NCBI RefSeq assembly: GCF_000002425.4
Contig: NC_037267.1
Span: 4,555,085-4,619,084, forward strand
Length of the DNA stretch: 64,000 nt
Source: Physcomitrium patens
Lineage: Eukaryota; Streptophyta; Bryopsida; Funariales; Funariaceae
Direction of reading: 5' to 3'
Shown here: piece after piece, positions 43,621 to 55,039 of the stretch
Layout of the letters: the number at the start of each line of letters is the position of its first letter
Numbering within the stretch: the first letter of the stretch is position 1
Notes under the pieces: generated by a model
Told to the model about the DNA's origin: nothing
Database searches by the model: none
What the model saw: only the letters and a program-made list of their open reading frames with translations
Position numbers and translations under genes: made by a program

Positions 43621-45197
43621 AGAATGGTTCTCTTGAAGTCGAAGCAATTTCATCTTTGAGTAATAAAATCAACATTGACTGTTGATTTAACTTTTCTTAA
43701 GCAAGTCCAGTTAAGTATGTCTTTAGACGCTCTTGTTCATGATATCAAGAATAATTCTTCTAAATCTCATGATCCCTCTAAATTTGAATTCAAGAACAAC
43801 CTACTCTATTTTGAAGGACGCCTATATATTCTAGAAAGAGAAGCACGTTTACGTATTCTTCAAGCTCGTCACAACTTTCCAGTAGCAGGACATTTTGGAT
43901 ATAATAAGACTTTGGAGCTGATATCTAGAGATTTTTGGTGGCTTCAAATGTGGAAGGCAATTAAAGATTTTGTAAAATCATGTGATGTTTGTTCAAGATC
44001 AAAAACTCCTCATCATCGACCTTTTGGACTTCTTCAGCCATTATCCATTCCAGAACAACCATGGTCTTCTGTTTCTGTAGACTTCATTATGGATCTTCTA
44101 ATCTCATGTTCTTATAACTCTATATTCGTGATAGTAGATCATTTTATTAAGATGGCACATTTTGTACCATGTACAAAATCTATCACAAGTGAAGAAACAA
44201 CTAAGCTCTTTCTTGACAATATCTATCATTATCATGGATTACCCAAGGATATTATATCAGATAGGGGAACCCAATTTGTATCAAGATTTTGGTAGATTCT
44301 TTTCAAGATTCTAAAAGTGGATATAAAACTATCTTCGATATTCCATCCTCAAATTGATGGACAAACGGAGCGTATTAATCAAGTTTTGGAGCAATATTTA
44401 AGATGTACCATTAACTACCAAAAAGATGATTGGACAATTCTTTTGCCATTGGCAGAGTTTGCTTACAATAATGCAATACATTCTTCTATAAAACAAATAC
44501 TTTTCTTTGCCAATTATGGTTATCATCCATGACTTGATACTTTTGACTTTTCAAAAGTTGATAATCTTGCTCCGAAAGATTTGGCGATTCATTTATCAGA
44601 GCTACATGCAACGATGAAGGTGCAGTTAAAAGAGGCTCAAGAACAACAAAAGCTCAATGCAGATGTCTATCGAAAGAAATAACCACCATTTCTCTTGGGT
44701 GATAAGGTATGGCTACTTCATCATAATATCAAGACCACTCATCCTTGTGACAAGTTGGACTATCAAAGGTTGAGACCATTTTCTATTTCTGCACAAATCA
44801 ATCCAATTGCATATTGTTTATATCTATCGAAGTCAATGAAAATCCATCCAGTATTCTACGTGTTTCTTCTTGAACCATACAAGACAATGGACATACCAAG
44901 AAGACGACAAGCTCCACTTTCTCCTATAGAAGTGGATAATAATGAAGAATTTGAAGTAGAAGAAGTCTTAGATTCAAGGCGACGCCTAAATAAACTGGAA
45001 TATCTTGTTGATTGGCACGAACATGATATTAGTCAACGCACAAGGGAGCCAATAAAGAATCTTATACAACAAAGACAGTGGAGGCTTTTCATCGATGACA
45101 TCTATCAAAATCAAGATGAAAATCTTCTTTATAAAAGAAACAACATCTAGGCAAGATAACATTCTACTTTCAATCCTTGTTTGTAGCTTCTTTGTAG
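43621..45197 (+). pseudogene. Integrase with chromodomain (A4)
   Basis: An open frame of 206 codons (43675-44295) holds the zinc domain (HNFPVAGHFGYNKT, then CDVCSRSK) and the core with its first two catalytic Asp residues (VSVDFIMDLL; ISDRGTQFVSRFW). The catalytic Glu follows in 44317-44532 (HPQIDGQTERINQVLEQYLR). After a stop comes the tail and chromodomain (44695-45150): KIHPVFYVFLLEPYKTMDIP, then EFEVEEVLDSRRRLNKLEYL and VDWHEHDISQRTREP. In the chromodomain the expected WHGY and TWEP have become WHEH and TREP, losing aromatic residues of the methyl-lysine cage. The ancestral pol stop is likely TAG 45195-45197. Confidence 0.9.
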
Positions 45198-45213
45198 ATG
45201 TGACGCTCAGGAG

Positions 45214-45636
45214 ATGGAGAATCAACAACCAGTGGATTCGACTCAAGAGCCTTCATTTGCTGACCTACCAGATGAGACATTATGATTGTTACAACCTTCA
45301 AGATGACGCAATTGAGATGAAGATCTTCAAGAACGACATGTTCTTCCTCAAATAGATGGCGAGATACAATGCATTTGGTATCATGATTTGGGAAGGGACT
45401 CCCGATGTTTGGTGATTTTGCTAGAGGTAGGAACAACTCCTGATGATGTTCCAAATGTTCTATTTGAAGGAAGTTATGAAGGCCTCAACAATGATCAAAT
45501 AATTGGGTGGTCTTCCCGCCCTGCTATGAGACACTATCCATGGTTGAAAGGCCCTATCAATCATCTTCGAAGAGAACAAAGATTAGAGTATATAGCGAAT
45601 ATAATTCATCGCATCATAGATTTCCTCAACATATGA
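45214..45636 (+). pseudogene. Extra 3' ORF of family A (A4)
   Basis: ATG at 45214 lies 16 bases after the presumed pol stop. The 141-codon frame starts MENQQPVDSTQEPSFADLPD and has TGA at 45283, 45304 and 45313. A1 has CGA (Arg) at all three. Beyond that it is open: ERHVLPQIDGEIQCIWYHDL, GRDSRCLVILLEVGTTPDD, VPNVLFEGSYEGLNNDQIIG, then a basic HLRREQRLEYIANIIHRII tail to TGA 45634-45636. The next frame codons stay open to the polypurine tract if both adjacent TGA were once CGA. No known domain, signal peptide or membrane helix is apparent. A6 keeps only the first 20 or so codons. Confidence 0.65.
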
Positions 45637-45663
45637 TGACCGCTCCTCGTGGAACTCGTCCCT

Positions 45664-45674
45664 AGAAGGGAAGG
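45664..45674 (+). other. Polypurine tract of A4
   Basis: AGAAGGGAAGG lies three bases before the 3' LTR start and would prime plus-strand synthesis. Confidence 0.8.
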
Positions 45675-45677
45675 TAA

Positions 45678-46238
45678 TATCACGGACATACTCATGTAAG
45701 CTAGTAATTACATATACATATAGGTGGAAGTAAGTAAAAGTAGGTAAAAGTAAGTTAATTCTATAATATTTAATATAGAAGCTTCTTAGAAGCTTTATAG
45801 ATGCTGCTTTGACTTTATAAGTGTCTTTAATTGATTTTTTGGATTAGAAACATGGTCAAAAAGTTGACCATGTGCCACACATGTTGTTAGCTTGAAGATC
45901 AAGCTAACTATGTGGCCCACACGTAGAAAAACTTGCCTTGTAAGTCAAGGCATGTGTCCTACAAAGTCAACACATATTAGAGGTCCTATAGAATGTTGCC
46001 ACATAGCTCCTAGTTAGATAGTATATATAGAGACAAGAGTGAAGCCTTCTTCACTCTTGTCAACTCCTTTCTTGCTTCTAGTCTAGTTTCAAGGGTCTCT
46101 AGTTTTCTTGTCTTTTGGCAATAGCCATTCTAGTTTCTTTTTGAATATACATACTCGTTTATTTATATTTTGTTACCTTTCTTTGAGTGAAGGCTCACTT
46201 GTCTGAATTACTTTTTCATCGAGTTCTTGTCCTTGACA
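45678..46238 (+). repeat. 3' LTR of A4
   Basis: 561 bp, aligned end to end with 39850-40410. It starts TATCA (TG decayed to TA) and ends TGACA, followed by the target copy GGTAG (46239-46243). Many differences between the LTRs are transitions. Confidence 0.95.
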
Positions 46239-46340
46239 GGTAGATAAATTGGTGTAGTACAATGGTGTGAGATGTATTGGCTAGAAAATTGGTATGTATA
46301 TATCAACACCTTAAATGATATAATCAAATTTCAACAAATA
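46239..46340 (-). mobile_element. Copia relic, right part after A4
   Basis: This short stretch between A4 and A5 reads on the minus strand as decayed copia linker (FLANTSHTIVLHQF) and appears to continue 38228-39849 once A4 is removed. The match is short. Confidence 0.45.
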
Positions 46341-48640
46341 CAACAACAAAGAAAGATTTTCTACTATATTTATAAGATTCTTAATTGGCTTCTATGTATA
46401 TTTATTAATATCATAAGCATGCTAATGAACATGATATTTCAACCTATTTTTATGCCATCATGAATCTAAAACTTCTTCAATCTCATATTTTTCTTTTATT
46501 ATTTATATTTTAAAAAAGAAAATTTAAAGACATATTCAAATGAACTTACTTGAGAAAGGGTGAATTAACAATTAATATTGATTTTTTTACTTAGAGATGA
46601 AAATACTTTGGCTTCAAAAGAATTGTTCTTTGTTAGTCAAAATTTATATTTCTTTCTTTTGATGCAAAATAAGAACGTCTAAAAAAGACATTTCATAAAT
46701 CTTATTGCTTTCTTAGTTGATAAGTGATCTTAAAATCAAATCTTAGTAAAGATATACTCTAATGGACTTGGTAGCAATTCAAAATACGTGTTGATAAGAA
46801 ATATTCAAGGTTCTTGTGATTTATATATATAAAAATTGGATTATTATTACTTTCTATATAATGACATTATTCTTAAAATGAATCTTCAATTGCAAGTTCT
46901 TTGTTATAGATCTCATAGTTGGTTTCTATTGCTAAAAAGATTGGATAGAATTTGTCATTTTCTTCCATTTATAATAATATTCCACTTATAATAAAGTATA
47001 ATTTATTTTTTTTTATAAAGAATACCTTAAAAAAATTGATGAAATATAGGATTGGTATAAAAATAAATGTTATTTTTAAGGCTTTAAAAGATGCTTCAGT
47101 TTCTTTGTTTCACTTAATTTCTTTTTATATGTCAAATATGTAAGAATAGTCATAACTTGATAAAAATAATTGATGAAGATTTGATAATAATTGACAAATC
47201 TTTAAAAATATTCCATATCTTTGACTATTTTTGAGATCTTCCAATCTATGATAGTTTGGATCTTTTTAAGATCTATTATAAGGCTATTATTAAAATGATA
47301 TATCCTAAAAAGTCAACTTGGATAGTATAAAATATACACTTTTTTTTATCTTAGTGTATAATCTTGCATTTATAAATTTTTATGATACATGGAAAATCTA
47401 AAATTCATATTTTTTGTGTACTTAGAATAGATTAAAATATTATTTAGATAATAGATGATAAAATCATTAAACAATTTACAAAAAATATTATTCATTAGAT
47501 GTTAAAAAGTAGTTGATATATTTGAGAGTCCAAAAGACATGACATTATATTTAAAATATCCATATAAGATTCAAATCATAATTTTTCATTCATCTCCTTC
47601 TTTAATATGTACCAAGTTATATGCTTCTTATAGATCTATTTTTGTATAGATCTTTGCTTGATTGATTTGATTAAGAAGTCTTGAAATCAAAAATAAAGAA
47701 TAATTATTCTTGATAATGATCTTGTTTAGTCTTTCATAGTCTAGATTCATATGCAAAGATTTATCTTTTTTCTTCACAAATAAGATAAGAGCTCTTGCTT
47801 AAGATTTAGAATGATGTATGAAGTTTTTAATATGATTCTCATCAATATATTTTTTGAGTACAATCAATTAATTTTACAATAATCTATAGATTGATTCAAA
47901 TGATAGTTGAGCTCCTACTTGAAGTTCAATAGAATAGTCATAGGAATGATTCTTTGGAAAAATATTCACTTTCTTCTTTTCAAAAATATATTGATAATCT
48001 TTGTATTGGCTTAAAATACTACTTGAAATCTTTTTTTCATCAAAAATAATTATGGCATATATAGTAAAAGTTGATCTTTTTTTTATAACATGCATGCAAG
48101 CTATTGTACCTATCTATAAGGATTTGGTTGTATTGAACTTATGGATTTCTTCTTAATTAGAAAAATTCTAAGTTAAATGATAGAAAAAATAAAGATTATA
48201 AGAAATCTAGTCTATTTGAGGATAAAATTTCTCTATTCATGATAATCCTAAAATAATTGAGTTAAAAAAAGATCTAATTACATTAAATATTACTAAGCTA
48301 TTATGATCTTTATTTGCTACATCTAAAAGAAAAATTTCATGGATAACATTTCTAAAAGATAACAAATAACTATCTATGACTTCTACATGTACGAGTTTAT
48401 TTTTTTCACTTAAAGATATTTCTTATTTTTTAATAAAGATTTTTTTTATAAAACAAGTTGACACTCTTAAATCTAACAAGGCAAAGGCTTTGTGATTTTT
48501 GGATCTTAAACAAACTTCTATTATAAAATAAAGTGAGAGATCTATAAAAACAAATATGACCTTTATTAAATAATATATAAGATTCTAGTTGCACTGTCCC
48601 TATTGTAGTTGCTCAAATAGGATCTTTCTAAGTTCTAAAA
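46341..48640 (-). mobile_element. Family A gypsy element, copy A5 (internal, deleted)
   Basis: Minus-strand sequence from right to left covers protease, pre-RT, RT, RNase H and chromodomain, without LTRs. The pre-RT piece is open at 47874-48095 (ILSQYKDYQYIFEKKKVNIF). The zinc and core parts of integrase are missing. Chromodomain sequence (46341-46490) joins RNase H-proximal sequence near 46520. All frames are broken. Confidence 0.75.
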
Positions 48641-51589
48641 TCCTTTCAATCTATAGCAATATAAATTTGATTACAAAATAGGACAGAGTAGATCAAAACA
48701 AAATCAAATAGAACTAAATAGAATAGAACAATAAAAAGTATAATATAGTAGAAAAGAATAAATAATAAAAATAAAATAAAATTATAAATCAAATTAAATT
48801 GAAAAAAAAGGACTTAAATCATATATAATCAAATATCCTAATAACCTCACCTAGTCTTCTTTATACTTTATCCAACTATCTTGGAACTTTGTAAATGTCC
48901 CTAATGGTGGATCTTGTGAGTGGATTTTTCTCCCCTCACTTAAATTTGATTTAATTAGATCATAACTTATATCAAAATCCAATATTAATTAATGTGGAGA
49001 TGCAAATCTTCTATAAGATAGGAAAACCAAAATTAGGTAATAATCAAGATTAATCCAATAACACAACAAATTAGTTATACTTTTTTATGATTTAATTTTT
49101 AGAATTTGTAGTTCATTTAGTTAAGTGCCTTTCAAGTCTTATTCTATCAAATTTAAACTCTGAAAATTATGAATTAGAATAAAATAAAAAAATGAATACC
49201 ATGCTACAGTGCTAGGCTAAGGCTTTCCAAGGTAGTATTAAACATGTAAATCGGAGTTCTATATAGGAAGTTATCTATGGATGAAGTTTTTATGAAAAAA
49301 CTTCATCTAGAATTAGAAATTCAGTAATAAACAACATTAAATATTTAAGTTCAGCACTAACATGATGTTAAGATTTTTTTTTTTAAGATAAAAGATGAAA
49401 GTTGGAAGATTAAAAAATTAAAATAATAAAAAATTAAATTAAATTAAAATTTAAGTTAGAATTAATAATTAAAAGTTAAGTGAGAGTTTAAAAGTAATAA
49501 AAGTAAAAGATTAAGATTAAAAGTAAAAGTTTAAAGTAAAAGCTAAAAGATTAAGGTTAAAAGAAAATTTTAAAAGATTAAGGTTAAAAGAAATAGGAAA
49601 AAGTTAAAAGATCAGATTAATCTTTATTTTTATTTTTTATTTTATTTTATCCTTAAGGATAAGAATGAATGGAAAGATAAGAATTTAAGATTAATTTCCA
49701 AATAAGGTAAAAGTTTTTTAAAATTATTAAATAACATTAATTGATGGTAATAAGACAAATGAGTGACAATATAGCAATTTAGGTGCTAAAGGATGTGATT
49801 AGAGGGTGATTAGGGAAGAAAAACTTACTTAGAGTATGCCAAGTTGACGGCAGCAGATCCCTTGTCATTCAAAAATTTGATAAAAATTCCACACATCTCC
49901 TATGTACTTGAAATTTTTTGTAGTTGAGGTTGACGTAGAGTTGCTCCTATCTACCAAATTTCATGGTGATCCGAGATTTGACATTTGAGATGTGTGTTTT
50001 CAAAGCAAGGCGACTTGAGCTGCCTAGGCAGCAGACCCCCTTCTACTTAAAAATTCACTAAAAATCAGTTTATAGTTTAAAATTGACAAGTATAATTATT
50101 TCCTAAAACCACACTTAGTAGAGATCCTTTTCCAACAAATTTTAGCAAAAAAAAGTAAGTAAGTATTAAGATACAATTTTTCAAAGCTGATTGTTCAACA
50201 TTGCCCAAGTTATATGGATTATTGAAATGAATGAGTTATAGTTTTTTTAAGCCGATGCTCCTACACTGCCAAGGCAGTAGACCCCTACCACCTTGAAAAC
50301 TCTCCAAAAATTCGTCACAGCTTCAAATCAAGCGTGCCTTATGCCGTTATAAAGCTAAGGGTGAGTTAAATTTTCTTACAAAGTTTCACAAAAAGAAAAT
50401 AAAAAGGGATAGACTGAGCCAGTTAAAACTGAGGCCATACAAGTTTAAAGAAGAAGATTTGCATTCACAAGATGGGGGAACATTTTGCCATAGCTTTATG
50501 ACAAGAAGATGGAGAGAGAGAAGATGGAGAGAGAGAGAAGGAACTCAGTCACCGAAGCCCTCTTAACCAGGTGGGAGGAGGTCCAAAAGTGGCGGACAGA
50601 TCTCCACCATCAAAATCAGAAAATCTCTAACCAAGATCAAGGGTCCTCAATAACTCTCAGCCCAAACTCGATTTCAAGGCTGGAAATGCCTAGAACTCAA
50701 AAATTAACACCTTTTTGGTAAAACTAACACAACCAATGTCTCTAAAACACAATTTAATTCTAAGATCAATTATTCACAAGTCCAAATTTGAGTTCTAAAT
50801 CATAAGAATCAATTAATTTACTAATGTAGTTGTAAATTTCAACTACAATTCTAATTCTAATTAGCTTACTTGGAAATCAGCAAGGATTCTTGCCATCAAA
50901 GCCTTCATAATCACCAGTCTTCAATTTAAACTCCTTTAAGCATGAACTCTTGGAAAATCTAAAACCTAATTGCAAATTGGCCTTGAATTTGTGATTTTTT
51001 CCAATTTTTCTTTTGTTTCAACTTCAAGTAGTGATTAAAATCACTTTGAGAGGAAACTCCACCAAAAATTTAGCTTGTCTCCATCTTTTTAAGATCATCA
51101 TTAATTTAAAACTTAGACTTTATATTTTTAATCCAATTAAATTACAAAATAAAATTTAAGCTTAAAAATCTTCAAAATTAATTAAGAAAATAGGAAAAAT
51201 TAGATTTAAGGGACTTTCTAACCATAGTCAAATTAGAAATTAGATTTTGGATTAAAAATTAAGATTGTGGATTAATTTAAGATATAATTCTTAAAAATTA
51301 GAAGAAAAATTCTTCTTAAATTCTAGTTTTATTACTTCTTCAAAAAAAAAGAAATCATAGACCTTCTAAATTTACTATTTTTTCTTTTGAGTTTTAAAAT
51401 AGTCAATCAATCTACTAATTAGAAGTATCTATCTAATTAACAACCTAAAGATATGATCAAAGTCATAATTAACTAAAAAAACTAATTTGAATCTATGAAT
51501 TAGTTATATTAGCATTAAAATTAGTAAAAATATGTTAAAAATTACAAAAAGAATTGTAACTAACCATTGGAGCTTGTAATTATGTTCAT
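48641..51589. other. Unassigned AT-rich block, probably long-LTR sequence
   Basis: No protein was recognised on either strand. 49390-49620 is A/G-rich with many AAAAGTTAAAAG-like units. 50500-50545 is a GAGA-rich run, and the open frame after it (50509-50721) is unconvincing. Parts of 50900-51589 may belong to the left side of the family D LTR. Confidence 0.5.
49840..50410 (+). repeat. Three diverged tandem units with a GCAGAC motif
   Basis: The motif CTGCCTAGGCAGCAGACCCC (50020) recurs as CTGCCAAGGCAGTAGACCCC (50267) and, weaker, GACGGCAGCAGATCCCTTG (49849). Each is followed by an AAAAATTC-like stretch and later by an ACAAATTT-type stretch. The spacing is about 180 and 245 bases. The core is a palindrome (TGCCTAGGCA). 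Confidence 0.55.
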
Positions 51590-52299
51590 AGCTCCCACTA
51601 AAATAACCATCTCTTCTAAAAGATTTTAGAGGTAGATTCCACCTAGATAACCACTCTAAGTTCTTTTAGAATGTTCTATGGTAGATCTCATATAAATCGC
51701 TAACCTAACTTCAATTCTAAAAACTTCTCAAAAATAATTCTAACTATCTATTTTTATACATTAATAATATAAATGACTTATTATAATTGATCTTTCTCTA
51801 CTAATATAAAATATTTTTGTTTCATTCTTAATGGTATCTCCAAATTATCTCTTGACAATGAGTGAGGTTCTATACTGGTTCCTACTTTGCAAGAGCACAC
51901 AAAAGTTTGAACATCATAATGCAAATCTATCCAAAATCTTATTCTTGACATTTACTTTAAAGTATTTTTATGCTTTAAATATGCTTTAGAATGTAATGTT
52001 CTTAAAATATGCATGTCTAGAATATAGCATTGCCAAGTACAAAAATCTATTTTTTAAAATAGAACAAGCCATCATTGAAATGATAATCTTGATACTACAC
52101 ATTGGCTACCTTTAGTTGATTAATAATTATCTTAAAATAAGCATCTTGATGCATAGCTTCCTTCTATTTTGCTCCTATAGTTAGGTTTAAAATGATATTA
52201 TTAATAGTAAGAACTTTTAAATTGTTCTTTAATTTGGGCTTTTAGTCTAGTCTTTCGAATAAAGTATTTGGCATGGTGTGTTATTGTCCTTATTTATAC

Positions 52300-53460
52300 T
52301 CAAGTTCAATGTCAAACAGCTGCAATTGATCTTTTTAATAATGATGTTATAATTTCAAACTTTTAAATACAAATATTGTAGCAAGGATCAATGGTCAGTC
52401 CAAATAGTCATTTTCTTTTTTAATTGATAATATCACCACATCTTTGTGACATGTACAATTACTAGTTGTTTTCAATTATATACAGAGTAATTGCATTCTA
52501 TCCTTCTGAGCTTGCATGATTCATACACCATAGATTAAAGGCTCCTATCAAAGTCTTATTGAAGGATTGCACTAATGGCAAAGTTGAAAGTATCAATATT
52601 AAGTATATAGAAAAGTCTGAATTCATATAGTTGCAATATTGGAGAAATAATAAGTACTTCTTTTAACTTATTAAAGGTAATTTGATACTCTAATTTCTAT
52701 TCAAATGAGGCAACTTTCTTCAATGAGTTTATCAATGAAGCAACAATGTATACAAATCATCAAACAAAATGGCATAAATATTCAGCAAGGGCCTAAAAAT
52801 GAGTGGACTTTAAAAGCATCCTTAAGAATTGGCTAATCCTCCACTGCTTTCATCTTATGTGCCTCCATGCACACACCTTCGAAAGATACTACATGTTCCA
52901 AAAAAATAACTTTTGACTTTTAAAGTTTATACTTTGATAGCTTATAATAGAAGCAATTATTTTGTAGCCAATACAATACTATGCTTTATATAAATTTTAC
53001 TATAGATTAAGATATCATTGATAAAAATAACTATGTACTTATCCAAAAGGTCCCAAAATAATATATTTATGTGATTAATGAGGGAATCTAGAACATTGGC
53101 AAGGCCAAAAGATAAAAAAAAAGCCATTCAAAAGGTCCATAGTGCATACATAATGCTATCTTTTTTATATCATTCTTTATAATATGTGTCTACAAATAGC
53201 CATTCTAAAGGTCCAATTTGCTAAAGATGATTGCACCTTAAAGTTGGTCAATAAGATCATCCATATATACAAGTGGATATATATTTTTGACAATGTCTTT
53301 ATTGAAGATTCAATGGTTGATACTAAATCAAAGTCCACCATCTTTTTTAGGTATTAAGTGTAAAGGTATTTTCCATGGCGATGTGTTTTTTCAAATGAGA
53401 CCCTTCTCTAAGAGTTTATCTAATATCTTTTATAGCTCTTTAAGTTCATTTGGTGCTAGG
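52300..53460 (-). pseudogene. RNase H and reverse transcriptase relic (D1)
   Basis: The RNase H part aligns with the better copy at 63640-64000. The RT metal box reads VIFINDILIYSK (about 53000-53040), where FIDD is expected, so one catalytic Asp is Asn. The fingers are at 53270-53350. No open frame longer than a few dozen codons remains. Confidence 0.65.
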
Positions 53461-53795
53461 TAATAAATTGACTAACTTACTAGTTTGATTCCAAGCAATA
53501 GAAAGGAGGCACCTCAATCAAGTAGTATGCCATTTGATAACTTGATTGAAAAGACATCTCAATATTCATATATGAGTTGCTCTACCTATTCTATTCCTTT
53601 GATTGTCTTTTCTACCATTGAGGTAAGATTTAGAACCTTCACATATATTGGTTTTTTATACTATATTTATTTCTTTATAAAAATTATCTCTATAAATAAG
53701 TCTTTAATCAAAAATTATTTTGTTATGTTACTCAATATAGAGGTAGAAATAATTACCTTGCATCCATAGTTTTTAAAAGAGATTTTCTTTGTTAA

Positions 53796-54990
53796 TTAAT
53801 TAACTTGCTTATTTTTCACCTCTAGCCATAGCATATGAAAGATAACATCATATTTGAGCTTTATCATTTTAAACTTCTTCCTCAAGGCATAAGTATTACT
53901 CAACTTTAAGGTTTTTTCTTCACATGTCTCACTCAATACGTTCTCTTGGTTATTTGCTAGATATATACTTCTTACTTTAATCACCTTGGTTTTAAGCTTA
54001 GTATATATTCTTTGCTTTAATCCCAAGTTGGTCGGCAATCTCAATCAAGATGTAATTTTTTATAGAGCCACAATCCACAAGTACTCAATATAAATGTCTT
54101 TTTAGTTAACTTGTTAAACATACTAGCCAATCCTTCTAATAGTTGTCCAAAGCCATGCCATTTGTCTCTAAAATTTTTAATAATGGCCCTTGATGCCTTT
54201 ATTGAGAAATCCCATTTTATTGCTCTACTTCTTTATAGACTTAGTGAATCTTAAAATTGTAAACTTGTTTTAATTTATTAGTACTTGAATTTTGACATTT
54301 TAAACAATCTTTAATTTCATGGTCTAGCTTCTAATAGTAGAAACACAATTCTTTTTGTACCAATATTTATTGTGTTTATAGTGTCAATGGTCATTGTAGG
54401 ACATTAATCTCTATCATTGTGGATTTTTGTATAGATATTTATATAGGACTTTGCACTATAGGTTGTACTCTATAGTTTCTAAAATCTATAGTATTAATTC
54501 GTTGTGCAATCTTGATTGCCTCTTCAAATGTTTATGGATCCCTTAATTCCACCTCTCATTGAACCATAGGTTTCAACTTTTATACAAATTGAACTATCAT
54601 CTTTGTCTCTAAATCATTGTCACTTTGGAGAAATAAGGACTTAAATTAAAAGATATAATCTTACATTGATTTGAATTGTATAAGATTAATCATGTGATCA
54701 CATGCTAACTTTTTTGCATTGATGGGCAGAATTGACTCTTAAGCTTGGTCTCAAATTCCTTCCAATCACAAAATTCACCTTAAGCTCCATAGTTTTGAGC
54801 TCATTGTCACTACCAAATGGCTGCCATATCTCTTAAATAGTTGGTTGTATATATAATTCTTTTGGTGGTATTTGCTTCAAATACTTAGAAATATTATTGC
54901 ATATTAAAGAGCCATTGGCATATATCTTCTTGCCTTAAAGTCTCAAAATATGTATTATACTTGTTCAATTTCAGCCTATCAAATGTCAAC
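53796..54990 (-). pseudogene. Protease and gag relic (D1)
   Basis: Open frame 53796-54044 ends KLKYDVIFHMLWLEVKNKQ, like the protease C-terminal motif DIIxGMxWLE. Gag follows to the right, with a zinc knuckle relic at 54300-54360 (CFYY, stop, KLDHEIKDC). Its second Cys has become Tyr and the next codon is a stop. A capsid-like region lies at 54480-54700. Confidence 0.55.
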
Positions 54991-55039
54991 TTCTTTGCCC
55001 AAGAGGCTTTTATTTGCCTTTTAGGCTTTCATTTGTCCA

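Larger units (their letters stand above)
39850..46238 (+). mobile_element. Family A chromodomain gypsy element, complete copy A4
   Basis: This 6389-bp copy has both LTRs, an exact 5-bp target duplication, a polypurine tract and all domains in the order gag, protease, RT, RNase H, integrase, chromodomain. An extra ORF then precedes the 3' LTR. It is the best reference in the window for the other five copies. The two LTRs differ at many positions and every gene has stops or a mutated active site, so it is not recent and cannot move by itself. Confidence 0.95.
51590..55030 (-). mobile_element. Family D gypsy element, internally deleted copy D1
   Basis: LTR-like sequence at 51590-51889 matches 60880-61259. 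It joins directly to sequence equivalent to 63247 onwards in D2, so integrase core and chromodomain are deleted. Going right on the minus strand are the RNase H region (52300-52650), RT (52860-53420), protease (53800-54050) and gag (54290-54990). It ends against A6 near 55030 without a 5' LTR. Confidence 0.7.

Noticed and set aside
45678-45682. LTR start placed at GGTAA next to the polypurine tract
   Set aside because: The 5' LTR flank GGTAG equals the 3' flank GGTAG exactly, which makes GGTAG the target duplication and TGTCA/TATCA the LTR start. The GGTAA before the 3' LTR is a coincidence with the tract.
50509-50721. Open frame of 70 codons beginning in a GAGA-rich run
   Set aside because: It starts in low-complexity sequence, has no recognisable motif, and lies in a block that looks like LTR sequence.
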